From Bacteroidota bacterium (GTDB taxonomy: Bacteria; Bacteroidota; Bacteroidia; B-17B0; Aurantibacillaceae), in the NCBI GenBank assembly GCA_018267655.1, contig JAFDYB010000002.1:1-64000 (forward strand): a DNA stretch of 64,000 bases, given 5' to 3'. The translations under genes and the position numbers were made by a program. The notes beneath the pieces are model-generated. The model saw only the letters and a list, made by a program, of their open reading frames with translations. It did not search any database and was not told where the DNA came from. Below are positions 55,426 through 63,901 of this stretch, one piece after another; within the stretch, counting starts at the first letter, position 1; each line of letters starts with the position of its first letter.

Positions 55426-56355
55426 ATGAAGACGCCAATTAAAATAGCCTTATATATTGCAGTTACACTTTCTTGTGTGAGCAAAATTTTTTCACAACAA
55501 GAAACGCAATTGAGCATGTATTTTTTTAATCCTTTATTAATTAACCCTGCTTATGCCGGTAGTCAAGAGGCAATGCAAATAACAGGCACTGCCCGCAACC
55601 AATGGTCGGGCTTAACCGGTTCTCCTCAAACACAAATGTTATCAATACATTCGCCACTTAAAATAGAAAGCATAGGAGTTGGATTAACTGTATTGAACGA
55701 TCAGTTGGGTGTTACTAAAAATACAGGAATATACGGCAACCTGGCTTATAGCGTAAAACTTAATAAAAGGAACGACCGCTTAGCTTTTGGTACCCAGCTA
55801 GGTATGGATATTTTCAGACAAGATTTTTCAAATCTCAGAATAATTGATAATACCGATCAATTGTACGTAAACGGGGGCAATTATCAAAAAAACTTATTTA
55901 ATGTAGGCGCCGGTATTTATTATTATGGCAAAAGGTTTTACTTAGGAGCCTCATCGCCACGATTACTGAAAAATAAATTAGAATCGAATTACGATCAAAA
56001 AGCATTGCAAGAAAATCACGTGTATTTATTTGGAGGTATTGTTATAAAATTAAATGCGGCAATTAATATGCGTCCATCGTTTATTATTAAATACGTAAAC
56101 AGTGCGCCGCTTTCCATTGAAGGAAATTTATCATTTTTGTTTTATGAAAAACTATGGGTAGGTGCAATGTACCGACATGGCGCAGCCGCAGGAGCAAATG
56201 TAATGTATAGCATTAATCAAAATTTACGTGTTGGTTATGCGTATGACTATCAATTAACAGCATTGCAAAATTATAGTTTTGGCTCACACGAAATTATGTT
56301 AAGTTATACCTTTAAGAGTAGCTCAAAAGGCTTTAAATCGCCGCGATACTTTTAA
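55426..56355 (+). CDS. PorP/SprF-family T9SS membrane protein
   Basis: 309 residues. A signal peptide (about 1-24, ending KIFSQ) is followed by the family opening QLSMYFFNPLLINPAYAGS and the TARNQWSGLTGSPQTQ strand. The rest is alternating beta-strands of an outer-membrane barrel or plug-like protein with typical ends (LRVGYAYDYQLTALQNYSFGSHEIMLSYTF). In Flavobacterium, SprF is needed to secrete the adhesin SprB encoded next to it; PorP-type proteins pair with specific type B cargo. It begins 18 bases after the giant cargo gene and is followed 34 bases later by a PorE-like gene. This forms one probable operon. Confidence 0.95.
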   Translation: MKTPIKIALYIAVTLSCVSKIFSQQETQLSMYFFNPLLINPAYAGSQEAMQITGTARNQWSGLTGSPQTQMLSIHSPLKIESIGVGLTVLNDQLGVTKNTGIYGNLAYSVKLNKRNDRLAFGTQLGMDIFRQDFSNLRIIDNTDQLYVNGGNYQKNLFNVGAGIYYYGKRFYLGASSPRLLKNKLESNYDQKALQENHVYLFGGIVIKLNAAINMRPSFIIKYVNSAPLSIEGNLSFLFYEKLWVGAMYRHGAAAGANVMYSINQNLRVGYAYDYQLTALQNYSFGSHEIMLSYTFKSSSKGFKSPRYF

Positions 56356-56389
56356 AAATAAATTAAAGAATTTTAATTAACAAACAATT

Positions 56390-58609
56390 ATGATGAGGTA
56401 TTTTACATTATTCTTTGCACTTACGTTTACATCAATTACTATAACCGCTCAATCGTTAATGCAAAAAAAAGCAGATCAACTCTACAACGAGTTATCATAC
56501 TTAGCAGCTTCTGATTACTACAAAAGTTTAACAAAAACCAATAAGCCAACACAGGATAATTTAAGAAAACTAGCAACGAGTTATTTTAAAATTTATGATT
56601 TTAAAAATGCAGAAGCCGCCTACAAACGATTGTTTGATAGTTTTCCATCTTCGCTTACTGAAACGGATTTAATAAACTATTTACAATGTTTAAAGTATAA
56701 TCAAAAATATGCCGATGTTGGCAATGTGCTAAATTTATTAGATCAAAAACACAAAGGCAACCTTATCACCAAAAATCACAATAAAAACAAAAACTACTTT
56801 AAAGATTTAAAACAAGACTCATTATTGTTTAAAATTTTAAATGTTGAAAAACTAAATACAGAATACTCTGAATTTTCACCTGTTTTTTTTAATAAAAACA
56901 CATCGCTGATGCTTGCCTCTAACAGAAGAAATACATCGGCACGAAACAAAACCTTTGCCTGGGATAATTCGTATTTTATAGATTTATATACTTCTCAAAA
57001 AAAAGACTCGCTTAATTTTGAATCAACTACGCCTTTACCTCGGAAGGTTTCAGGGTTATACCATGATGGTCCCGTTTCTTTATCAAGCGACGCAAAAACA
57101 TTGTATCTAACCAAAAGCAATGTGATTACTAAAAAAGTAAAAGGTGTTTTAATAAATGTGATTAATTTAAAATTAGTCATCTTAAAAAAAGACAGCACAG
57201 GAAAATATTCAAACTCCGAAGAATTTCCTTATAACTCTAATGATTACTCGGTTGGGCATGCTGCGGTTTCTAAAGATGGGAAGCTCATGTATTTTATTTC
57301 TGATATGCCGGGCGGTTATGGGCAAACAGATATTTACGTATCTGAATTTAAAAATGGCATCTGGCAAAAGCCTGAAAATCTTGGACAAGTGGTGAATACA
57401 GAGGGGCGCGAAATGTTTCCTTATGTAAATGAAGATGGTACTTTATTTTTCTCTTCCGACGGAAGAGCAGGACTAGGCGGCTTAGATTTATATTTTACAG
57501 TTCCCGGCTTAGATGCGTATTTTGAGCCACAAAATTTGGGTTTCCCAATCAATACCTCTGCCGATGATTTTGGTTTTACTATAAACGAAGATTTAAAAAC
57601 GGGTTACTTATCAAGCAATAGAAGTGGCGGAAAAGGGAAAGACGATATTTATTTTTTTAGATCAAACAAGCCTCTGATAGGTGTAACTTTAAGTGGCATG
57701 GTTATAAATGAGGGTACAAAAGAAATGATTCCGAACGCTTGGGTGTATTTACTAAATGCAAATAAAACAGCTATTGATTCAATCAAAGCAAATGAAAAGG
57801 CTGAATATAAATTTACAATCAACAACCCATCTGCGCAATACTACATTGGTGCTAAAGAACCCGTTAATTATTACGACAGAGTTGTAGAAGTTCAAAAATT
57901 AAAAATAGGCGAAAACAAAATGAATATTTCTTTATTTCCGAAATATCAAATTATTGACGTAGTGTCAAACATTAAAACAGCTCAAGCTATAGAGGGCGTA
58001 AAAGCTACATATATAGAAAAGTTGGTAACCGGACAAAAAAATTATTTAACAGATGCGAAAGGAACATTTAGCGATATTATAAAAGGAAAAAAAATTGGAG
58101 ATAAATTACAGTTTTCGATAAAATATGAGAAGAAAGGATTTATTACTGTCGAAAAAAATTATGAAATTATTTTAGAGATGAATACCATTATTGAATTAAA
58201 AGAAAAAATGCAACCAATGGAAATAGGAGCGGATATAGCAAAAGTTATTCAAATAGCGCCCATTTATTTTGATTTAAACAAATGGAACATTCGCTCTGAT
58301 GCCGCAAAAGAGTTAGATAAAATAGTAAAAGTAATGATGGAAAATCCAAGTATGACTATAGAGTTGGGTTCGCACACCGATTGTCGTTCGAGTAGAGGAT
58401 ATAATTTATCCTTGTCTGATAAGCGTGCAAAATCTTCGGCAGCATACATTGTTTCAAAAGGCATTGCTAAAAATCGTATTGTAGGAAAAGGCTATGGCGA
58501 AGAAAAACCGGTAAATGGTTGTAAGTGCGAAGGCAAAATAATTTCTAACTGTTCAGAAGAAGAACATCAAGCCAACCGAAGAACCGAGTTTTTAATTACT
58601 AAGTTTTAA
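56390..58609 (+). CDS. PorE-like OmpA-family protein (TPR, PD40 propeller, CRD, OmpA)
   Basis: 739 residues. Signal peptide (MMRYFTLFFALTFTSITITAQ); helical TPR-like region (about 25-140, QLYNELSYLAASDYYKSLTK then NAEAAYKRLF); PD40-type beta-propeller (about 165-430) with blades such as LMLASNRRN, LYLTKS, LMYFISDMPGGYGQTDIYVS, LFFSSDGRAGLGGLDLYF and GYLSSNRSGGKGKDDIYFF; a carboxypeptidase-regulatory-like domain (about 432-520); and an OmpA domain (about 625-739) with the peptidoglycan-binding pattern TDCRSSRGYNLSLSDKRA and NRRTEF. This is the four-part order described for PorE of Porphyromonas, which links the T9SS to peptidoglycan. Here it probably anchors the PorP/cargo pair encoded upstream. 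ATG at 56393 is an equal alternative. Confidence 0.93.
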   Translation: MMRYFTLFFALTFTSITITAQSLMQKKADQLYNELSYLAASDYYKSLTKTNKPTQDNLRKLATSYFKIYDFKNAEAAYKRLFDSFPSSLTETDLINYLQCLKYNQKYADVGNVLNLLDQKHKGNLITKNHNKNKNYFKDLKQDSLLFKILNVEKLNTEYSEFSPVFFNKNTSLMLASNRRNTSARNKTFAWDNSYFIDLYTSQKKDSLNFESTTPLPRKVSGLYHDGPVSLSSDAKTLYLTKSNVITKKVKGVLINVINLKLVILKKDSTGKYSNSEEFPYNSNDYSVGHAAVSKDGKLMYFISDMPGGYGQTDIYVSEFKNGIWQKPENLGQVVNTEGREMFPYVNEDGTLFFSSDGRAGLGGLDLYFTVPGLDAYFEPQNLGFPINTSADDFGFTINEDLKTGYLSSNRSGGKGKDDIYFFRSNKPLIGVTLSGMVINEGTKEMIPNAWVYLLNANKTAIDSIKANEKAEYKFTINNPSAQYYIGAKEPVNYYDRVVEVQKLKIGENKMNISLFPKYQIIDVVSNIKTAQAIEGVKATYIEKLVTGQKNYLTDAKGTFSDIIKGKKIGDKLQFSIKYEKKGFITVEKNYEIILEMNTIIELKEKMQPMEIGADIAKVIQIAPIYFDLNKWNIRSDAAKELDKIVKVMMENPSMTIELGSHTDCRSSRGYNLSLSDKRAKSSAAYIVSKGIAKNRIVGKGYGEEKPVNGCKCEGKIISNCSEEEHQANRRTEFLITKF

Positions 58610-58666
58610 ATTCTATTACAAAACATCTGAGGGGGGGCAATTTAGCATTAGGCAACCATAGTAATT

Positions 58667-58707
58667 GCAAAAAAATTTAGCGGCTACTCATGCTTTTTTG
58701 CTAAATT
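58667..58707 (+). promoter_or_regulatory. Two overlapping, competing hairpins in the leader of the LolD-like gene
   Basis: GCAAAAAA (58667-58674) can pair with TTTTTTGC (58694-58701), and AATTTAGC (58674-58681) with GCTAAATT (58700-58707). They share bases at both sides, so they are mutually exclusive or form a pseudoknot-like arrangement. A second copy of CAATTTAGC is at 58638. It is 40 bases from the TTG start at 58748. Function is not shown. Confidence 0.35.
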
Positions 58708-58747
58708 CGCTTGCGCTCAACGTAATTGTTAATTTACATACTGCCTT

Positions 58748-59458
58748 TTGAACGAGATTATTAATATTCAGCACCTACAAAAAATTTATAAAATTGGCGA
58801 TGAAACTATTCATGCCTTGCGCGATGTTTCATTTAATGTTAATAAAAATGAATTTCTTGCTTTAATGGGACCTTCAGGTAGCGGTAAATCAACTTTAATG
58901 AATATGTTGGGTTGCTTAGATACTCCCAGCTCAGGTACTTATAATTTAAACGGCCATGCCGTAGCCAGCATGAGCGACAATCGTTTGGCTGAAATACGAA
59001 ATAAAGAAATTGGCTTTGTGTTTCAAACATTTAATTTATTGCCACGCTCAACAACACTCGAAAACGTAGCTTTACCATTAGTTTATGCCGGTTTAAAAAA
59101 AACTGAGCGTTTGCAAAAAGCAAAAGAAGCCTGTGAGCAGGTTGGTTTAGGAAATAGATTAAATCATAAGCCTAACGAATTAAGCGGCGGGCAAAGACAA
59201 CGTGTTGCCATTGCCAGAGCCTTAGTAAATAAGCCCGCAATTATATTAGCCGATGAACCTACCGGCAACCTTGATAGTAAAACATCTATTGAAATAATGG
59301 CTTTGTTTGAAGATATTCATAAAATGGGTAATACAATAATTATTGTTACGCATGAAGAAGATATTGCCATGTACGCCCACCGTATAATACGACTTAAAGA
59401 TGGTTTAATAGAATCGGATTTGAAAAACGAATTAACTCCGACAATAAAAAGTAAATAA
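58748..59458 (+). CDS. ABC transporter ATP-binding protein, LolD/MacB-type
   Basis: 236 residues from a TTG start at 58748; the protein begins exactly where family members do ([20 protein letters not shown]), so the rare start is likely real. Walker [10 protein letters not shown] is at 41-49, signature LSGGQRQ at 145-151, Walker B IILADEP at 165-171 with GNLDS after it, and switch histidine in THEEDIAMY. The type partners with FtsX/MacB-like permeases for lipoprotein release or peptide export. No permease is in the window next to it, so it is an orphan. It lies 138 bases after the PorE-like gene. Confidence 0.92.
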   Translation: MNEIINIQHLQKIYKIGDETIHALRDVSFNVNKNEFLALMGPSGSGKSTLMNMLGCLDTPSSGTYNLNGHAVASMSDNRLAEIRNKEIGFVFQTFNLLPRSTTLENVALPLVYAGLKKTERLQKAKEACEQVGLGNRLNHKPNELSGGQRQRVAIARALVNKPAIILADEPTGNLDSKTSIEIMALFEDIHKMGNTIIIVTHEEDIAMYAHRIIRLKDGLIESDLKNELTPTIKSK

Positions 59459-59531
59459 GTATTTATTAAATTAATGCCAAGCGTAAAGTTATTGCACAAA
59501 AACGTAGCAAAAAATTAAAAATATAAAACCT

Positions 59532-60272
59532 TTATTTTTTCTTTGATTTAGATAGAATTAAGCTCAAATTATCAAAAAAAACGAACGTCGCAGAGCAAGG
59601 ACTTTCTTGGGTATAACCACAATTCTGCTCTGCGCTAATCGTTACTACTGCAGAAGTTGCATTATCGGGGATTGTACCCGAAAGAGAAATTTTTTCAAAT
59701 TTGTGCATGCGTGAATCTGCCCCTTCTGATTCATCTACTCTATGAAATTCATTCATGTATTTTTTGGCGTCATATACTTTTAGAGATTGTTTTGCAGAAT
59801 CAAAATATTCAATTTTCAAATCTCCAAAGGCGCATTTTAACGCCTCATCACAATGAAAACCTGCTATCTGTGCAGAATATATAAAATCAATTTCTCTAAT
59901 TTTTAAGGTGTCTTTTAATCTAGAAATATCTATTGTTTGAGTAATAGTTTTTTTTATGTTCTCAGGGGCAACATCTGCAGGATTTCTAAAATAATTGCCC
60001 CCCGCATTTTCAGGAAGGCCGCACTTTATATTGCAGCCATTATCCCACTCGCCTGCTATGTGTCCATAATTTGAAACATAATTATTGTCGTTAGTGTTCG
60101 TTTCCCAATTTATAAGTTTATTTAATTCGGTTATCTTTTCAGCACCCGGGTTTTTTATAAGATTTACGCCAATCAGTTTATCTGCTTCGTTTAATACTTT
60201 TTTTTGTGCTTGCGCTTCTGAGTAATCAGCAAAAAAGCAAAGCATAGCTATTAATAAGATTATATTTTTCAT
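59532..60272 (-). CDS. Exported protein with carbohydrate-binding-like fold, unknown function
   Basis: 246 residues from the ATG at 60272, chosen because it begins a signal peptide (MKNIILLIAMLCFFADYSEA); an in-frame start at 60371 would put 33 odd residues first. The opening VNLIKNPGAEKITELNKLINW is the pattern of galactose-binding-like or CBM-type jelly-roll domains, and the ending FVFFDNLSLIL is the matching last strand. Cysteine pairs (CNIKCG, HCDEALKC, CGYTQESPC) suggest disulfides in the periplasm or outside. There is no T9SS sorting domain. It converges with the LolD-like gene. Confidence 0.78.
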   Translation of the reverse strand: MKNIILLIAMLCFFADYSEAQAQKKVLNEADKLIGVNLIKNPGAEKITELNKLINWETNTNDNNYVSNYGHIAGEWDNGCNIKCGLPENAGGNYFRNPADVAPENIKKTITQTIDISRLKDTLKIREIDFIYSAQIAGFHCDEALKCAFGDLKIEYFDSAKQSLKVYDAKKYMNEFHRVDESEGADSRMHKFEKISLSGTIPDNATSAVVTISAEQNCGYTQESPCSATFVFFDNLSLILSKSKKK

Positions 60273-60606
60273 ACTATTTTTCGTTGATTTTTTTGTTGTC
60301 TCTACAATAAAGGTTTTTCGAGATGCAATCGGGTAGAATTTTATCGTAAACTTAATATGTGAAGAGCGCACTTCAAAGGTAGAAAAAAATTGTTTGCCTG
60401 TTTATGCTATATTTTTAGTTTAAATTAAGATGTTTTATTTTGGACGGAATTTTAATTCCCACAAAATTGCCCAATATGGCAAAAAAATGAGGTTATTTCA
60501 AACCCAAAAATAAATTTTATAACCCTTAAAATTGCTCATCTATCGCATAATTTGCTTTTAAAAGCAAAGGGACTGAAACCTTTTTTATCAGGCCAGTCCC
60601 TTTTAG
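60273..60606. other. Non-coding 334-base region before the exported-protein gene
   Basis: This stretch lies between the start of the exported-protein gene and tRNA-Ser. It holds the tRNA terminator at 60566-60603 and a perfect 18-base palindrome at 60551-60568 (TTTGCTTTT/AAAAGCAAA) just beyond it. The 99 bases next to the gene start are in frame with it but look non-coding. Nothing else is recognised. Confidence 0.5.
60566..60603 (-). terminator. Terminator of the tRNA-Ser gene
   Basis: AAAGGGACTG (60566-60575) pairs with CAGTCCCTTT (60594-60603), and an inner CCT/AGG pair extends it. On the minus strand it follows the tRNA by 3 bases. The downstream run is TTTGCTTTT rather than pure T. Confidence 0.6.
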
Positions 60607-60691
60607 CGGAGAAAGAGGGATTCGAACCCCCGGACCTGTTACAGTCAACAGTTTTCAAGACTGCCGCATTAGACCGCTCTGCCATTTCTCC
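60607..60691 (-). tRNA. tRNA-Ser (anticodon TGA)
   Basis: 85 bases. The acceptor stem GGAGAAA/TTTCTCC is closed by a G discriminator; the anticodon loop CTTGAAA gives anticodon TGA, reading UCA-type codons. There is a long variable arm, as in all serine tRNAs, and a T-loop GGTTCGAATCC. CCA is not encoded. The terminator lies directly downstream. It is divergent from the GWxTD gene, 70 bases away. Confidence 0.95.
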
Positions 60692-60761
60692 GCCGCAAAA
60701 ATAGTATTTTTTTAATTCCCCAACTAATTTTGTGCTATTTAATTTAACTTTATGCACTTAA

Positions 60762-62261
60762 ATGAGTAAAAATAGTTTTATAACATGCATCTTAGTTCTT
60801 TTTTTAAAAGCTAATTTAATAGCTCAAGTTACAGGGTATTTTACTTATGGTATATTTAATTCTCCCGGCGGACAAGCTTATATTGAAACCTATGTTACTT
60901 TAATTGGAAATAGTATAAAGGCAAAAAAAATTGACCGCAACTCAAAGCAAAGCGCTGTAAACATTTTATTTAGTTTATTTAAAGATACTGTTGTAGCTTC
61001 TGCAAAAAAATATAATTTGCTAGGCCCCGCTTTTAAAGATTCAGTAGGTGTTAACCCCCCCAATTTTTTAGATGTGCAACGCTATCCTATAGCAAATGGT
61101 ACCTATACAGCAATAGTTGAAATAAACGACAATAATATTAAGTTACAATCGCCCTTTATTGCTGATGAAGTATTTAATGTTTCGTATAACCCAAAAAACT
61201 TACAAGCATCATCTATCCAAATTTTAGAATCTTATAAAAAAAGTATTTCTCCGACCGTGCTAACTAAGAGTGGGTTTGACCTGGTGCCTTATAATTCAAA
61301 TCTTTTTCCAGAAACACAGAATTTTTTAAATTTTTATTTTGAATTATATAATGCCGATACGGTTTTAGGAAAGAATAAAAATTTTATTTTTTCATACTTT
61401 ATCGAAACAGCTAAACAACTTACAAAACTTGAAAATTTTGGAAGCTTTAAAAAACAAAAAACCGAAAAGGTAAATCCTTTATTGGCAAAAGTTGATTTAG
61501 CAAAATTAAAAAATGGAGCCTATAATTTAGTAATTGAAGTGCGTGACGAAACCAATAAATTGCAATTAGAGAGAAAATTTGCCTTTGTTAGAGAAAGCAA
61601 AAAAATAGATGCTTCTGAAATTTTAGCAAATGAAGATAGCAGAACTGTTGAAAGTTATTTTGGCGCATGCAATAATGTTGATACTCTAAAATTGTTTACA
61701 GAATGTTTGTGGCCTATTGCGAATACTCTTGATAAAGACCGTATTATTAACGCTACCACAAAAAAAGATCCGATACTTATGAAAAACTTTATTGTTGATT
61801 TTTGGCAACGCTACGCTGCAGATACAGCTAATCCTTTAAAATTATGGGGCACTTATTATAAAGATTTACAAACAGTTTTAAAAAATTTTAAATGTGCTAA
61901 ACGACCCGGCTATTATACCGATAGAGGACGTGTTTATATGCAATACGGTGCGCCAAATATACGCTCGCAGCAATTTGCCGAGCAAGGCACATATCCGTAC
62001 GAGATATGGCAATATTACCGCATTAACGACCGCAGCACAGGGCAATTTTTTACAAACCGTAAATTTGTGTTTGTAAACAAAATGTTAGGCGATGATTGTT
62101 ATGAATTAATTCAAAGTGATATGAAAGGCGAAGTAAGCAACCCTCGCTGGAAATTTGAAGTGCTTAGGCAAAATAATAACGGTATTGGAAATATAGATAA
62201 TACAACTCCTACAAATTCACAGTCAAGCCATTTAGATGAAATTTACGCAAACCCTCGATAA
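60762..62261 (+). CDS. Exported GWxTD-domain protein
   Basis: 499 residues. A signal peptide (about 1-21, ending NLIAQ) is followed by a beta-rich N-terminal region (about 25-290) and then the C-terminal GWxTD domain. The naming motif reads GYYTDRGRVYMQYGAP at about 383-398, with tyrosine in place of the tryptophan. Other family landmarks are FWQRYAADTANPLKLWGTYY and PYEIWQYYRIN. The function of GWxTD proteins is unknown; they are exported and common in Bacteroidota. A run of seven C at 61055-61061 in the coding sequence (VNPPN) could be slippage-prone. It is followed 6 bases later by a GT2 gene, so the two are co-transcribed. Confidence 0.88.
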   Translation: MSKNSFITCILVLFLKANLIAQVTGYFTYGIFNSPGGQAYIETYVTLIGNSIKAKKIDRNSKQSAVNILFSLFKDTVVASAKKYNLLGPAFKDSVGVNPPNFLDVQRYPIANGTYTAIVEINDNNIKLQSPFIADEVFNVSYNPKNLQASSIQILESYKKSISPTVLTKSGFDLVPYNSNLFPETQNFLNFYFELYNADTVLGKNKNFIFSYFIETAKQLTKLENFGSFKKQKTEKVNPLLAKVDLAKLKNGAYNLVIEVRDETNKLQLERKFAFVRESKKIDASEILANEDSRTVESYFGACNNVDTLKLFTECLWPIANTLDKDRIINATTKKDPILMKNFIVDFWQRYAADTANPLKLWGTYYKDLQTVLKNFKCAKRPGYYTDRGRVYMQYGAPNIRSQQFAEQGTYPYEIWQYYRINDRSTGQFFTNRKFVFVNKMLGDDCYELIQSDMKGEVSNPRWKFEVLRQNNNGIGNIDNTTPTNSQSSHLDEIYANPR

Positions 62262-62267
62262 CAAATT

Positions 62268-63296
62268 ATGACAGAACATAAAGTTGCTGTTGTAATTTTA
62301 AACTTTAACGGCATTCATTTTTTAAAACAATTTTTACACATTACAGTTAAACACTCTGCTAATGCAAAAATTATTGTAGCCGATAATGCCAGTACCGACA
62401 ACTCAGTAATTTTTGTGAAAGAAAATTATCCAAATATTGAAATTATTACTAATTCAAAAAACAATGGTTATGCCGGTGGATATAACCATGCTTTAAAAAA
62501 AGTAAACGCCTCATATTATGTACTACTTAATAGTGACATTGAAGTAACTGAGCATTGGCTAGAGCCGATTATTAAAGCAATGGATGAAGATAAAAGCATT
62601 GCTGCATGTCAACCAAAATTACTCGATTATAAAAACAAAGCATTTTTTGAATATGCAGGTGCAGCCGGTGGTTTTATTGATAAATATGGCTATCCATTTT
62701 GCAGAGGTAGAGTATTTAATACAATAGAAAAAGACGAAGGGCAATTTGATACAAGCACAGAAATTTTTTGGGCAAGCGGCGCATGCTTGTTTGTAAGAGC
62801 AAGTGCATTTTGGGAGGTAAATGGTTTTGACGAATGGTATTTTGCACACATGGAAGAAATTGATTTATGCTGGCGATTAAAGAACATAGGTTATAAAATA
62901 ATGAATATCTCAGCATCTAAAGTATATCACATTGGCGGCGGAACCTTAAGTAAATACTCATCTCAAAAAACATTTTTAAACTTTAGAAACAACTTAAGTA
63001 CTTTAACCAAAAATGCCGAGGGAACAGCACTTTTGTTAAAAATAATTTACCGATTGTTTTTAGATGGCGTTGCCGGTATTAAATTTTTAGTAGAAGGTCA
63101 GCCAAAACATACATTTGCTGTGCTAAAAGCTCATTTTGCATATTATGTAAAACTGGGATATATACTCAAAGAAAGAAAAAAAATGAAATTGAAAAATAAT
63201 TTTTGCAATGCCACCACCGGTATTTATAACTCAAATATTGTATTTGATTATTTTTTGAAAAAAAAGAAAACCTTTAAGAAATTTAAACAGTTTTAA
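62268..63296 (+). CDS. Glycosyltransferase family 2 (rhamnosyltransferase-like)
   Basis: 342 residues. The GT-A domain begins at VAVVILNFNG, with IIVADNASTDNS and NNGYAGGYNHAL; the metal-binding acidic pair is in LLNSDIEVTEHWLEP (near 88-92). Acceptor-side landmarks are FWASGACLFVRASAF and FAHMEEIDLCWRLKNIGYKI. This set is typical of the GT2 subgroup that transfers rhamnose or related sugars to surface glycans. The C-terminal helix region (about 230-300) may touch the membrane. It is the second gene of the GWxTD pair. Confidence 0.9.
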   Translation: MTEHKVAVVILNFNGIHFLKQFLHITVKHSANAKIIVADNASTDNSVIFVKENYPNIEIITNSKNNGYAGGYNHALKKVNASYYVLLNSDIEVTEHWLEPIIKAMDEDKSIAACQPKLLDYKNKAFFEYAGAAGGFIDKYGYPFCRGRVFNTIEKDEGQFDTSTEIFWASGACLFVRASAFWEVNGFDEWYFAHMEEIDLCWRLKNIGYKIMNISASKVYHIGGGTLSKYSSQKTFLNFRNNLSTLTKNAEGTALLLKIIYRLFLDGVAGIKFLVEGQPKHTFAVLKAHFAYYVKLGYILKERKKMKLKNNFCNATTGIYNSNIVFDYFLKKKKTFKKFKQF

Positions 63297-63432
63297 AATT
63301 TTGGCTTAAAAAAACAGGCGATTTTTTTTTGGTTGCTTTTGAAGATGCGCTTGATTAATACCAAGTACAAATATATTGCCCTTGTTTTTGGAATTTGAGA
63401 TTACAGCTTCAAATGTTTAATACTAAAAAGCA

Positions 63433-63873
63433 TTATTGTTTATTTATTTTGTACGTTTTTAATTGGAAATTATTTGAGATATTGAGAAAATAAATGCCCG
63501 CTGGGAACTGAGACAAATCTATTTGTGTGCTTGCACTGCTAATGCTTTGATTGCAGATTGTTTGCCCAAGCATGCTTGTTATTTGAAGTTATAAGTTTTG
63601 TTCATCGAAACCTTGAATATTAATTAAAATTACATCTGTAAATGGATTTGGATAAATTGATACATTATTATTAAACGGTAAATAATTAGTTAAACCAACA
63701 TAAGCATAAGTAGTTGTTACGGTGTTGCTACAAACTATTGAGGGATTAGTAGAGTTGTATTTTACAAAGCCAAATATAGTATCGTTACCACATTTGCGAA
63801 AAGCACCATATAGGTAAAGATTGTTGTTGTATTTAACAACACCAAATGTGTCGTTGGAGTTTGTCGTTAAGGT
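63433..63873 (-). pseudogene. Decayed 3' end of a T9SS type A cargo gene
   Basis: Read on the minus strand, the frame is open from 63873 (after a stop at 63874-63876) to the stop at 63433-63435, apart from an in-frame TAA at 63589-63591. The first part encodes FGVVKYNNNLYLYGAF, later a CGNDTIFGFVKYNST segment, then VSIYPNPFTDVILINIQG; after the TAA come LQITSMLGQTIC, SQFPAGIYFLNIS and a KTYKINKQ end. YPNPF plus FPAGIYFLNIS defines a T9SS type A sorting domain interrupted by the stop. There is no start codon or signal peptide, so the 5' part is gone. A sequencing error could explain the stop but not the missing 5' end. Confidence 0.75.
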
Positions 63874-63901
63874 TTACGTTTATCAAATATACACCATTTG
63901 C
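63862..63901 (-). pseudogene. Out-of-frame sorting-domain-like fragment
   Basis: In a different minus-strand frame, 63901 to 63862 encodes ANGVYLINVNLND, preceded by a TAG at 63902-63904. The GVYLINV core is typical of the second half of type A sorting domains. It overlaps the upstream end of the decayed gene and suggests a frameshift or a second sorting-domain remnant fused to it. Confidence 0.4.

Noticed and set aside
60536-60757. A 73-residue minus-strand open frame
   Set aside because: It runs through tRNA-Ser and its terminator; the peptide (MAERSNAAVLKTVD) is the usual translation shadow of a serine tRNA.
63297-63432. A possible small gene between the GT2 gene and the cargo remnant
   Set aside because: No frame longer than a few dozen codons with a plausible start; nothing recognised.
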